From NCBI GenBank assembly GCA_007713455.1, contig VMRT01000001.1:248001-312000 (forward strand): DNA of 64,000 nt. The letters are read 5' to 3'. The position numbers and the translations under genes are program-made. The stretch comes from Pseudomonas sp. (GTDB lineage Bacteria > Pseudomonadota > Gammaproteobacteria > Pseudomonadales > Pseudomonadaceae). Numbering within the stretch: position 1 is the first letter of the stretch; the number at the start of each line of letters is the position of its first letter. This document shows positions 1 to 8,035 of this stretch, piece after piece. The notes below the pieces were generated by a model, which did no database searches, was not told the DNA's origin, and was given only the letters and a program-made list of their open reading frames with translations.

Positions 1-398
1 GGGTGCTGGCGACCGACATTCTGCCGATGGGCGGGCTGGATAACGTCGACTTCGTGCAGGGCGACTTCACCGAGGATGCCGTTTTTCAGCAGATCCTCGA
101 CATGCTCGATGGCCGGCAGCCCGATCTGATCGTCTCCGACATCGCGCCGAACATCAGTGGCGTCGCCGCCGCCGACCAGGCTGCTTCGATGTACCTGGTC
201 GAGCTGACCCTCGACATGGTTCGCCAGGTGCTCAAGCCCGGCGGCAACTACGTGGTCAAGGTCTTCCAGGGCGAAGGCTCGGACGACTTTCTCAAGGATG
301 TGCGCAGCTCGTTCGAGAAGGTGTCGATCCGCAAACCGGAAGCATCGCGCCCGCGTTCGCGTGAGGTCTATCTGGTGGCGAAGGGGTTCAAGGGCTAA
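1..398 (+). CDS. rlmE: 23S rRNA 2'-O-ribose methyltransferase RlmE (3' part)
   Basis: C-terminal part of the FtsJ/RrmJ enzyme that methylates the 2'-OH of U2552 in 23S rRNA during late 50S assembly, using SAM. The gene enters from the left edge; the frame is open from base 3 (131 codons). Three of the four K-D-K-E catalytic residues are visible with E. coli spacing: Asp in SDIAPN (codon 46), Lys in VVKVFQG (codon 86) and Glu in SREVYLVA (codon 121). The first Lys lies outside the window. In other pseudomonads ftsH follows directly; here an ion channel gene follows instead. Confidence 0.93.
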   Translation, partial: VLATDILPMGGLDNVDFVQGDFTEDAVFQQILDMLDGRQPDLIVSDIAPNISGVAAADQAASMYLVELTLDMVRQVLKPGGNYVVKVFQGEGSDDFLKDVRSSFEKVSIRKPEASRPRSREVYLVAKGFKG

Positions 399-415
399 GG
401 GCACTTTCAGTGCCC
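399..415 (+). terminator. hairpin just after rlmE
   Basis: GGGCAC and GTGCCC form a 6-bp stem around a 5-nt loop directly after the rlmE stop codon. There is no T tract behind it, so it is only terminator-like. It suggests rlmE transcription ends here instead of running into ftsH. Confidence 0.4.
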
Positions 416-472
416 TGCCGCGCGTTCCGCTCCCGCTACACCCGAGCTGGCTGATACATCGATGGGCAATCA

Positions 473-1117
473 ATGCTGACCTACCTCGTGCGTTATCCCT
501 CGGCAGCGCTGCTGTTTGTCCAGCTGCTCGGCATCCTGCTGTACCCCTTCATGGAAAACACCCCGCTCGGCCGCGCTGCCTTTGGTGCATTCGGCGTTGT
601 GGTGCTGGTCCTGGCGTTGCGCATCGTCAACCGGAGCCCGACGCTGCATTCGCTGGCGTTCCTGATGGCCGCTGCGATCCTCGGACTGACGCTTGCCGTC
701 GAACTGACAGCCGTGCCCGGCCTGCACCTAGCGTTGGTCGTGACCGAGTCGATGTTCTACTTCTACGCGGCGGCTGGCCTGATCGGCTACATGATGGAAG
801 ACCAGCGCACGACGACGGACGAACTGTTTGCCGTCGGTGCCACCTTCACGCTGCTGGCGTGGGCGTTCGCCTACGCCTATGCGGCCTGCCAGCTCGTTGC
901 CCCAGGCAGTTTCGTCGCCAACCTGCAGCCGGATGAGCCTCGCTCGTGGATGGAACTGCTGTTTCTCAGCGTCACCGTACTCTCCGGTGTTGGCCTCGGT
1001 GACATCCTGCCGCTGCGGCCTGTGGCGCGGGCGCTGGTCATGCTCGAGGAAATTGCAGGGCTGATGTACATCGCCCTGGTCGTCTCGCGGGTAATCGGGC
1101 TGACCATCCGCCGTTAA
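473..1117 (+). CDS. two-pore-type ion channel family membrane protein
   Basis: A 214-residue integral membrane protein with about six hydrophobic segments. Near residues 170-178 it has a pore-loop-like motif SGVGLGD followed by a last helix, resembling the Ion_trans_2 potassium channel selectivity filter (TVGYGD) with Leu in place of Tyr. Earlier helices lack an obvious charged voltage sensor. It stands alone between rlmE and a convergent hydrolase gene. Potassium selectivity is inferred from the filter-like motif only. Confidence 0.7.
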   Translation: MLTYLVRYPSAALLFVQLLGILLYPFMENTPLGRAAFGAFGVVVLVLALRIVNRSPTLHSLAFLMAAAILGLTLAVELTAVPGLHLALVVTESMFYFYAAAGLIGYMMEDQRTTTDELFAVGATFTLLAWAFAYAYAACQLVAPGSFVANLQPDEPRSWMELLFLSVTVLSGVGLGDILPLRPVARALVMLEEIAGLMYIALVVSRVIGLTIRR

Positions 1118-1181
1118 TGACTCCTCCTGCAACGCCGCCCTTCCGAATGCCCTGCCGCTGAGAGAAACGCCAGGCAAGGCC

Positions 1182-1997
1182 TTAGCCGATCGCCCGCAAG
1201 AACCGTCCAACCCGCTCCAGCACTACGTCCGGCTGCTCGCGATGCGGCACGTGGCCGACGTCGGGCAGCAGCGCCTGTTCGACATGGCCGCCGGCGTGCT
1301 GGGCGATCAGTTGCGGGTGGCGTTCGGAGCCGAATTCGTCGTTGTCGCCATGGATGGCCAGTGCCGGGCAGCGGACTCGAGGCAGGGCGTGGGTGAGGGT
1401 CCAGGAGGCGAAGTCGGGCGCGAGCCAGGTGTCGATCCACGCGCTGAGTACCCAGTCGCTGCGCTCGCCGTGGTAGCGGCGCAGGCGTTCGCGCTGTGCG
1501 GGGTCGGAGAACCAGCTTCTGGCCTGGCGGATGCCTTCCAGCGTGCGGGGTTCGACGAAGGTGACCGCCGACATCGTGATTATCGCCTGGCAGGCTGCTG
1601 GATATTGCGCGGCGCAATGCACGGCCATGCTGCCGCCGACGCTGTGACCGACCACCACAAAACGCTCGATACCCAGATGGTCCAGCACTTGGGCGAAGCC
1701 ATGCGCGGCTTCATCTTCGACGAAGGTCGGCGCGGGCGGGGCGGTCAAACGGTCGGAGCGGCCGAAGCCCAGCCGGTCATAGGCGACCACCGTGCGGCCG
1801 GTAGCCTGGGCGAGTGCGGCGGGAAAGTCCTTCCACTGCTCGATGCAGCCGAGCGACTCGTGCAGCAGCAGGATCGGTGCGCAGTTCGGGCGCAGCGCGC
1901 CGGCGTCGGGGAACCAGCTGCGGACGAACATCTGCCCATGCGTGCTCTGCACCCAGAGGTCGGTCGGGGCGTTGCCGAGCGTTGCGCTAGTGGTCAT
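1182..1997 (-). CDS. alpha/beta fold hydrolase
   Basis: A 271-residue single-domain alpha/beta hydrolase. The nucleophile elbow is GHSVGG (Ser about 119), the acid is in IHGDNDE (Asp about 218 or 220) and the base in DVGHV (His about 249). The oxyanion region reads HESLG, and YDRLGFGRS follows the usual strand-4 loop. The start at 1997 is chosen because AGGAAAG precedes the ATG; an upstream in-frame start would add 12 residues lacking family character. No signal peptide, so cytoplasmic. Substrate unknown; esterases, haloperoxidase-like and C-C hydrolases share this fold. Confidence 0.8.
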   Translation of the reverse strand: MTTSATLGNAPTDLWVQSTHGQMFVRSWFPDAGALRPNCAPILLLHESLGCIEQWKDFPAALAQATGRTVVAYDRLGFGRSDRLTAPPAPTFVEDEAAHGFAQVLDHLGIERFVVVGHSVGGSMAVHCAAQYPAACQAIITMSAVTFVEPRTLEGIRQARSWFSDPAQRERLRRYHGERSDWVLSAWIDTWLAPDFASWTLTHALPRVRCPALAIHGDNDEFGSERHPQLIAQHAGGHVEQALLPDVGHVPHREQPDVVLERVGRFLRAIG

Positions 1998-2218
1998 GGA
2001 GGGCTTTCCTGAGCGGTGCGGACCACATAGCAATACTGGTCTTTTACGTAAACGTCAACATGCAGTGACGGATGTATCGACAGTGTGCTGCAGCCTTCGG
2101 GCAGCAATGCAGCCGAAACCCGCACTGCTGCGCGGGACAACGCACGGGCGTTCTGGAGGCAAATCAGGTCAGCGCAGGGTTGGAGCCTGACGGTATCGCC
2201 CGCTACGGCAGGAGCGCA

Positions 2219-3106
2219 TCAGCTCAGATAACGCTGGAACCAGGCGATGGTGCGTTGCCAGGCCAGCTCAGCCGCCTGCTCGTCGTAGCGCGGGGTGCTG
2301 TCGTTGTGAAAGCCATGCTGGGTGCCCGGGTAGATGTAGGCCTCGTAGTGCTTGCCGGCCGCCTTGAGCGCGGCTTCATAGGCGGGCCAGGTTTCATTGA
2401 CGCGCTCGTCGTGTTCGGCGAACTGGAACAGCAACGGTGCTTTAATCTTCTCCACATCCGCCGGATTGGCCTGACGGCCATAGAACGGCACTGCCGCTGC
2501 CAGTTCCGGGTATGCCACCGCGGCGGCATTGGCCACGCCACCGCCATAGCAGAAGCCGGTGATGCCGACCTTTTCGGTTGTGGCCTCATGCGCCATCAGC
2601 CATTCAATGGCGGCGAAGAAGTCGTTCATCAGTTTCTGCGGATCGACTGCGGCCTGCAGTTCGCGGCCCTTGTCGTCGTTGCCGGGATAGCCGCCGACCG
2701 AACTCAGCCCGTCCGGTGCGAGGGCGACGAAACCGGCTTTGGCCACGCGCCGTGCGACGTCTTCGATGTAGGGGTTGAGGCCGCGATTCTCGTGGACGAC
2801 AACGATGCCTGGCACCTTGCCCTCGGCCCTGGCCGGACGGACCAGGTAGGCGCGCACCTCACCGTGGCCGTTGGGCGATGGGTAGCTGACGTATTCGGCG
2901 AAGATGTCCGGATCGGTGAAGGCGACCTGCTGCGCCAACGCATAGTTGGGCGTGAGCGCATCGAGCACCGCCACGGCGGTCATGCTGCACAGCGTGAAGG
3001 CCGCGGCGCGGTCGAGGAATTCCCGGCGGCTGAGCTTGCCGTGGACGTAGAAGTCGTAGAGCTCGAGCAGTTCGGGGGCGAAGTCTTTCGCGGTAAGACG
3101 TTCCAT
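2219..3106 (-). CDS. dienelactone hydrolase family protein with Tat-type leader
   Basis: A 295-residue protein. Residues 25-31 carry a twin-arginine motif (SRREFL) followed by a hydrophobic stretch and ALA, so export by Tat to the periplasm is likely. The hydrolase domain has the DLH-type cysteine nucleophile in GFCYGGG (Cys 186), Asp about 233 (AEHDERV), His about 264 (TQHGF) and the Glu of VHENRG (106), which in dienelactone hydrolase positions the Cys. The family opens lactone rings of chlorocatechol breakdown, but Tat-exported members are widespread in pseudomonads without a known substrate. Likely single-gene unit. Confidence 0.85.
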   Translation of the reverse strand: MERLTAKDFAPELLELYDFYVHGKLSRREFLDRAAAFTLCSMTAVAVLDALTPNYALAQQVAFTDPDIFAEYVSYPSPNGHGEVRAYLVRPARAEGKVPGIVVVHENRGLNPYIEDVARRVAKAGFVALAPDGLSSVGGYPGNDDKGRELQAAVDPQKLMNDFFAAIEWLMAHEATTEKVGITGFCYGGGVANAAAVAYPELAAAVPFYGRQANPADVEKIKAPLLFQFAEHDERVNETWPAYEAALKAAGKHYEAYIYPGTQHGFHNDSTPRYDEQAAELAWQRTIAWFQRYLS

Positions 3107-3214
3107 CGGCGGCTCCGTCGAGTATCGAAAGCGATGCTGGGTGTTTGCGCTGACAGCGGGTGCAGCAGCCAGTGTAGTCAGCCAGGTTGGCGACGCAGCG
3201 ATTGCTGACGATCT

Positions 3215-4207
3215 TTACGGTGTTGAGCGCGGCGAGCGCGGGCCGGGTGGCTCGACGGGGGTCAGCTGGCCATCCTTGGCCAGGTGCAGGCGCAGGAAGT
3301 CTTCGGCAAGCAGTAGCTGGCCCGAGTAGAGCTCGCTGGCCTCGGCGCGCAGGTGCTCGATGGAGTGGCCGCGATTGGCATTCTTCTGGTAGCGCGCGCT
3401 GAAGTGGGTCAACACCAGGTTCGGCAGGCCCACCGTTTGCGCGAAGCGTGCCACCGATGCCGCCGTGCTGTGGCCAAAGTCATTGCGCGCGTCGTTGGCC
3501 ACCGCTTCGGTGTAGGTCGCCTCGTGCACCAGCAGCTGGGCGCCGCGGCAGGCCTCGGCAAGCAGTTCGGGACGATCATTGTCGCCGCCGATGACGATGC
3601 GTTGCGGCGCACGGCTGAAGCTCAGGTAGTCGTCGCTGCGCAGCATCCGGCCTTCGTGCTCGACATCGAAGCCGCGTGCCAGCTGGCCCCAGAGTGGGCC
3701 GCGGGGCACGCCGTCGCGTTCGAGGCGGTCGATGTCCAGCCGCGGATCAGGCCGGGCCTCGGTGAAGCTGTAGCCGTAGCAGGGCACACGGTGGGACAGG
3801 GCGGTGGCCTCGATGCGCATGTTCAGGTTGCGCCACTCGCCCAGCGATTCGACCGCGTGAAAGTCGAGGTCGTAGCCCAGCCAGCTCTGGCTCATCTCCA
3901 GCGTGGCGCGTACCCAGGTTTCGATGCCCTGCGGCGCGATGATCGTCAGTGGGGCCTTGCGTCCCATCATCCCGGCGCTGGCGAGCAGGCCGGGCAGGCC
4001 GTAGCAGTGGTCGCCATGTACATGGGTGATGCAGATGGCGCGCAGGTCGTGCAGCGACAGCGGCGTGCGCAACAGCCGGTGCTGGGTGCCTTCGCCGCAG
4101 TCAATCAGGTACCAGCTCCTGCCGGTGTCTTCCAGCAAGGCCAGGGCGGTGACATTGCGCGCGCGGGTGGGGGTGCCGGATGAAGTGCCGAGAAATAACA
4201 GATCCAC
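3215..4207 (-). CDS. rnz: ribonuclease Z
   Basis: Metallo-beta-lactamase-fold endonuclease that trims tRNA 3' trailers, 330 residues (E. coli form about 305, so a slightly long C-terminus rich in Pro/Arg). The zinc-binding signature HVHGDH is at residues 62-67; later ligands are seen in ALSHRVP, GGDND, HEATY and LTHFSARY. It starts with GTG; the preceding GGAAGGA serves as ribosome binding site. Neighbours are unrelated, so it is probably monocistronic. Confidence 0.93.
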   Translation of the reverse strand: MDLLFLGTSSGTPTRARNVTALALLEDTGRSWYLIDCGEGTQHRLLRTPLSLHDLRAICITHVHGDHCYGLPGLLASAGMMGRKAPLTIIAPQGIETWVRATLEMSQSWLGYDLDFHAVESLGEWRNLNMRIEATALSHRVPCYGYSFTEARPDPRLDIDRLERDGVPRGPLWGQLARGFDVEHEGRMLRSDDYLSFSRAPQRIVIGGDNDRPELLAEACRGAQLLVHEATYTEAVANDARNDFGHSTAASVARFAQTVGLPNLVLTHFSARYQKNANRGHSIEHLRAEASELYSGQLLLAEDFLRLHLAKDGQLTPVEPPGPRSPRSTP

Positions 4208-4350
4208 GCCGCCGTTCCTTCCTGCCGTTCAACTGATCCGCGAAAGGTTGAGCCTTTGCCGGCGCCGCTGCAATTGCATTTTTGCGACGCCGCGGCCCTG
4301 ACCGGCTGGCTGGCCGAGCGCCGCGGACCTCGCACTGTCGCAGGGCCGCT

Positions 4351-5514
4351 TCAGAGGTACTTCAGCCAGCCAATGTCCCTGCGCCGTGCCTTGAGTTCGG
4401 CGAACCAGCGCACCGCCGGGAACAGCAGCACCGCCAGCGCCAGGGTACACAGCCACAGCGGCCACACCGCATCGAAGCCGAAGTGATTGCCGCGGTTCAG
4501 ACCCCAGATCGCCACGGCGGTGATGTAGAGCAACTTCAGCACGTACAGGTGCAGCAGGTAGAAGAACATCGGTGCCGCACCAAACACGCTGAGCGGTCGC
4601 AGCCAGGCGCGGCCCTGCTTGCGTTCGAAGTAACGCAGGAGCAGCAGGCCGCAACCCAGCGTCAGGCACAGGAACAGCAGCGACGGCGGGTATTTGGTGA
4701 CGTTGAACAGGCTCATCAGCGTGCGCAGGCCGTCCTCGCCGACAACCCAGGGCTGTTCGCCGTAGCTGTTGATCAGCCGCAGCAGAACAAAGGTCAGCAG
4801 GGCACCTTGAGTCCAGCCGCCCAGGTAGCGCTGGCGTCGCTCGGGGTCGGAGTTTCTGGCGAACCAAGGCCCGACAGCGTAGCCAAGGGCGATCACGCCG
4901 ATCCACGGCAGCAGCGGATAGGAAGTGCGCAACCGCAGGTTTTCCGAAACCTCGATCCAGCCGCGGTCGTGCAGGATGGCCCAGGGGACGTGCAACGCTG
5001 AGTCTGCGGAGAACTGCAGCGGGTCGAGCAGGTTGTGGCTGCCAATGATCACCAGTCCCAGCACGATCAGCGCAGGGCGCGGAAGCCAAAGCAGCGCCGA
5101 GAGCGCCAGCATGCTCAGGCCGATGGCCCAGATCACCTGCAGATAGATCACCTGAGGCGGGACCTGGAAAGTCCAGGCGAAGTTGACCAGGGTGAATTCC
5201 AGCGCCACCAGGAACAGCCCTCGTTTGAGCAGAAAGCTCGACACTGCACGGCGGTCCTGATGCTTTTCGCCATAAAGAAAGGCCGACAGGCCGGTGAGGA
5301 AGATGAATACCGGCGCGCAGAGATGCGCCAGGGTGCGGCTGAAGAACAGCGCCGGCTCGGTGACCGCCACATCCATCGGGTCGGGCACCTGCATATGCAG
5401 CAGGAAGGTTTCGCGGACATGGTCCAGCAGCATGAACAGGATCACCAGGCCGCGCAGCGCGTCGATGGATTGCAGACGCGCCGCGGCTGGCGGAGTGAAA
5501 TCGGGGGAGGGCAT
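4351..5514 (-). CDS. DUF1624 / heparan-alpha-glucosaminide N-acetyltransferase-like membrane protein
   Basis: A 387-residue polytopic membrane protein with about ten hydrophobic helices. It begins with the signature SIDALRGLVILFMLLDHVRE typical of DUF1624 and related membrane acyltransferases, where the conserved His in TM1 is proposed to accept an acetyl group. A start nine codons further upstream is possible. No partner genes suggest a substrate; modification of a cell-surface sugar is an inference from distant family members. Confidence 0.75.
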   Translation of the reverse strand: MPSPDFTPPAAARLQSIDALRGLVILFMLLDHVRETFLLHMQVPDPMDVAVTEPALFFSRTLAHLCAPVFIFLTGLSAFLYGEKHQDRRAVSSFLLKRGLFLVALEFTLVNFAWTFQVPPQVIYLQVIWAIGLSMLALSALLWLPRPALIVLGLVIIGSHNLLDPLQFSADSALHVPWAILHDRGWIEVSENLRLRTSYPLLPWIGVIALGYAVGPWFARNSDPERRQRYLGGWTQGALLTFVLLRLINSYGEQPWVVGEDGLRTLMSLFNVTKYPPSLLFLCLTLGCGLLLLRYFERKQGRAWLRPLSVFGAAPMFFYLLHLYVLKLLYITAVAIWGLNRGNHFGFDAVWPLWLCTLALAVLLFPAVRWFAELKARRRDIGWLKYL

Positions 5515-5638
5515 GAGCGGCTCACAGCAGGATGATCGCAATGCAGGCGCAGACTCGCTGCGCCCGCCGAAAGGTACGATACGTTATAACAAAAGTCGCT
5601 GCCTCTCCAGATGCGAATCAACCACGATAGTCCCCGGC

Positions 5639-5664
5639 GTAAAAGGGCTGAATGCTTCAGCCCT
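5639..5664 (-). terminator. intrinsic terminator overlapping the VOC gene stop
   Basis: On the minus strand AGGGCTGAA and TTCAGCCCT form a perfect 9-bp stem with a 3-nt loop followed by TTTTAC. The left arm includes the TGA stop codon of the VOC gene, so it ends the YciI-VOC transcript before the DUF1624 gene. Confidence 0.7.
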
Positions 5665-6076
5665 GCTCGCAGTTAACCATCCACGACACGCCGAAGCGGT
5701 CGGTGAGCATGCCGAAACGCTCGGCCCAGAAGGTTTTCTCCAGCGGCATGATCACCGTGCCGCCCTCGGCCAGTGCGGCGAACAGCTTTTCGCTTTCGTC
5801 CACGCTGGTCGGGTGCAGAGAAACCGAACATCCCTTGATGCCTTCGTACGGCCCGCCGCCACAGGTGTCGGGCAAGGAGTCGGAGGCCATCAGCACACCA
5901 TCGCCGAGGTTCAGGCAGGCGTGCATGATCCGCTCGCGGTACTCGGCGGGAAACTGCTCGGCATCCGGCGCCTGGGCAAAGGCCATCATTTCCAGCGTGC
6001 CGCCCAGCACATCCTTGTAGAAGGTGAACGCTTCTCGGGTGGTGCCGTCGAGGGTGAGGTAGGTGGTGATCTTCAT
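5657..6076 (-). CDS. VOC family protein (PhnB/glyoxalase-like)
   Basis: A 139-residue vicinal-oxygen-chelate protein of the PhnB/3-dmu-9_3-mt type: N-terminal TTYLTLDGTTREAFTFYKDVLGG, a middle GDGVLMASDS and C-terminal FGVSWMVN. Many members of this family have no known reaction; others bind or process small molecules. It is transcribed 16 bp downstream of a YciI-family gene, a pairing often seen with ECF sigma factors in other genomes, but no sigma factor is present here. Confidence 0.8.
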   Translation of the reverse strand: MKITTYLTLDGTTREAFTFYKDVLGGTLEMMAFAQAPDAEQFPAEYRERIMHACLNLGDGVLMASDSLPDTCGGGPYEGIKGCSVSLHPTSVDESEKLFAALAEGGTVIMPLEKTFWAERFGMLTDRFGVSWMVNCEQG

Positions 6077-6092
6077 TGCTTGCTCCTTGCGG

Positions 6093-6512
6093 TCATTGAT
6101 TGAGTTGCGCGCGCAGGCGGTCTTCCTGCTCGCGCAGTTCGGGGGTGAACTCGGCGCCGAAGTCTTCCGCTTCGAATATCTGGCGAATCTCGATTTCCGA
6201 ACCGCCGATGGCCGACTGCGGGCAACGCTTGACCCAGTCGACGGCCTCCTGCAACGAGGCGGTCTGGAACAGCCAGTAGCCGGCGATCAGCTCGCGGGTT
6301 TCGGCGAACGGGCCATCGGTGACGCTGCACTGGCCGTCGTTGAAACGGATGCGCGCGCCCTTGTGGCTGGGGTGCAGGCCCTCGCCGCCGAGCAGCACGC
6401 CGGCATTGGCCAGGTCTTCGTTGTAGCGGCCCATCGCCGTGAGAACGTCCTCGCTGGGCATCTCGCCGGCTTCGGTTTGTGGGGTGGCCTTGATCATCAC
6501 CATGAAACGCAT
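6093..6512 (-). CDS. YciI family protein (DGPF domain)
   Basis: A 139-residue protein with the YCII/DGPF signature: MRFMVMIKATPQTEAGEMPS at the start and VTDGPFAETRELIAGYW near residues 65-80. The fold is a ferredoxin-like dimer related to muconolactone isomerase; function is unproven. First gene of a two-gene unit with the VOC protein. Confidence 0.85.
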   Translation of the reverse strand: MRFMVMIKATPQTEAGEMPSEDVLTAMGRYNEDLANAGVLLGGEGLHPSHKGARIRFNDGQCSVTDGPFAETRELIAGYWLFQTASLQEAVDWVKRCPQSAIGGSEIEIRQIFEAEDFGAEFTPELREQEDRLRAQLNQ

Positions 6513-6631
6513 CGGTGGACTCCTTCAGTGGAATGGAAAGAGCCTAGACGGGCATACGGCAATTTCCGCCGGCTCCGATCATTGGTCGAACGGGCGCCGG
6601 AGGAATCGACAGGGTCGTTGAAAAATATTGC

Positions 6632-7381
6632 TTAGCGCAGGGGATAGGTCAGCAACAGCAGGTGCAGGCTGTTGACCGCAGCGTGCAGAAACACCGCAAC
6701 CCACAGGCGATCACCGGAGTAATGGAAGGCCAGGCCGTAGCTCAGACCGGCCAGCGTGGCGAGTCCGGCGAAACCGAAGCCGGCCGGCAGGTGCGCGGCG
6801 CCGAACAGGGCGGTCGCCAGGCCGATGCCGGCGACCGCACCGAAGCGTCCGACCAGTGCACGCTGCAGCAGGCCGCGAAAGATCAGCTCTTCGGCCAGGC
6901 AGGTGATGCCCAGGTTGATCAGCAGCCAGGGTAGGAACAGCGCCGGCCATTTCGGTTGCCAGCCCAGTACGCCGGAGACCAGCGCCAGCAGCGGGATGAG
7001 AATCAGACAGGCGCCTGACGCAAGCAGGGTGAGTCTGATCGAGCGCCAATCCGTTCGTGGCTGGCCCAGCCACCAGGCCAGCAGCAGTGCCGCGACCATC
7101 GCCTTGTCCGGGCTGATGCGCAATTGCCAGGGCGAGGCACCGCCCAGATCCTGCGGTGGGCCGAGCGGCAGCGGGCTGAAGCCGGGCAGCAGATGTGCGG
7201 CGAGCAACAGGGCGCCGAGCAGCGTACCGAACAGCCACGGCGAGTTGGGGATGTGCGGCTGAGCGACAAGCCAGCCAGCGAATAGCAGAACGGCCAGCGC
7301 GCCAACCGGCTCAATCATGCCGAGGGCCAGGCCGAGTGATAGCGCGACGACCGGAATGCAGTAGTGCAGCCTGCGAATCAC
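6632..7381 (-). CDS. CPBP family intramembrane glutamic endopeptidase
   Basis: A 249-residue membrane protein with about seven to eight helices and the three CAAX-protease/CPBP motifs: AEELIFRG (EExxxR) near residue 165, FGAAHLPAG near 192 and HAAVNSLH near 234. These form the glutamate-dependent intramembrane active site in Rce1-type proteases. The GTG start follows the stop of the upstream gene by one base, so translation is probably coupled. Bacterial members are linked to CAAX-like processing or peptide self-immunity; the substrate here is unknown. Confidence 0.85.
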   Translation of the reverse strand: MIRRLHYCIPVVALSLGLALGMIEPVGALAVLLFAGWLVAQPHIPNSPWLFGTLLGALLLAAHLLPGFSPLPLGPPQDLGGASPWQLRISPDKAMVAALLLAWWLGQPRTDWRSIRLTLLASGACLILIPLLALVSGVLGWQPKWPALFLPWLLINLGITCLAEELIFRGLLQRALVGRFGAVAGIGLATALFGAAHLPAGFGFAGLATLAGLSYGLAFHYSGDRLWVAVFLHAAVNSLHLLLLTYPLR

Positions 7382-7382
7382 A

Positions 7383-7937
7383 CTATTGCAGCCGATAACG
7401 CGCGAGCTCCTTTGGCGTGAGCACGCGCATGCGCCACGGTTCGATCAGCTGCATGTCGTCCGCCAGCCGCGTATTGACGCCCATGTCCCGCAAGTAGATG
7501 CGTGGTGCGCGGTGTGGTCGCTGGCTGATGGACTGCGCCGACTCGCCATTGGCTACGTAGGGCCGATGCAGGCCGACATAGCCGCGCACGGTGCGCTGCC
7601 GTCCCGCCGCCAGCAGATAGATGCAGCTGCCCTGGCAGACCGCGGTCGCCGGCACCAGGGCGTCGAAGCCCGTCTCGCGCAGCAGATAGCCCATGCGCAT
7701 GGCTTCCGCTGCGCTGCCGCCGATGTTGTCGAGGATCAGCAGCTTGCGCGCGTGTTTGCCAGGGTGGGCCATGATGCCCTTGAGCAGCGCCTCGTAGTCA
7801 CCCGGCGCAATCTGTTCGGTAACGCGCGCGACCAGCACCAGGCCCTGATCTTCATGTTCCAGCGGCAGCACCTCGACCTTGGCGTGGGCAGTGCAGGCGA
7901 ACAGCGCCAGTGCGCAGATGGTGACGAAGCGAAGCAT
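7383..7937 (-). CDS. predicted periplasmic ClpP/crotonase-fold protein
   Basis: A 184-residue protein with a cleavable-looking signal peptide (FVTICALALFACTAHA). The body contains LLILDNIGGSAAEAMRMG and a later CQGSCIYLLAAG, the pattern of COG3904-like ClpP-fold proteins in which a glycine loop precedes a helix carrying a Ser after the SC pair. A serine hydrolase role is possible but not proven. It is the first gene of a unit with the CPBP protease, one base apart, which hints at joint action in the envelope. Confidence 0.65.
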   Translation of the reverse strand: MLRFVTICALALFACTAHAKVEVLPLEHEDQGLVLVARVTEQIAPGDYEALLKGIMAHPGKHARKLLILDNIGGSAAEAMRMGYLLRETGFDALVPATAVCQGSCIYLLAAGRQRTVRGYVGLHRPYVANGESAQSISQRPHRAPRIYLRDMGVNTRLADDMQLIEPWRMRVLTPKELARYRLQ

Positions 7938-8035
7938 CGAGCGGGCAGTCCTGAAATGGGAGGTGGCGAAGATACCCGCAGCGCCGGCTTTCGCCTACTG
8001 CGACCTTCGCCCCTCGCTCGGGCCTGGATAGCGTG

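Noticed and set aside
5576-5592. Zur-type box (GTTATAAC core)
   Set aside because: Only the core GTTATAAC is symmetric; the flanks do not match the longer Zur consensus and no zinc gene follows.
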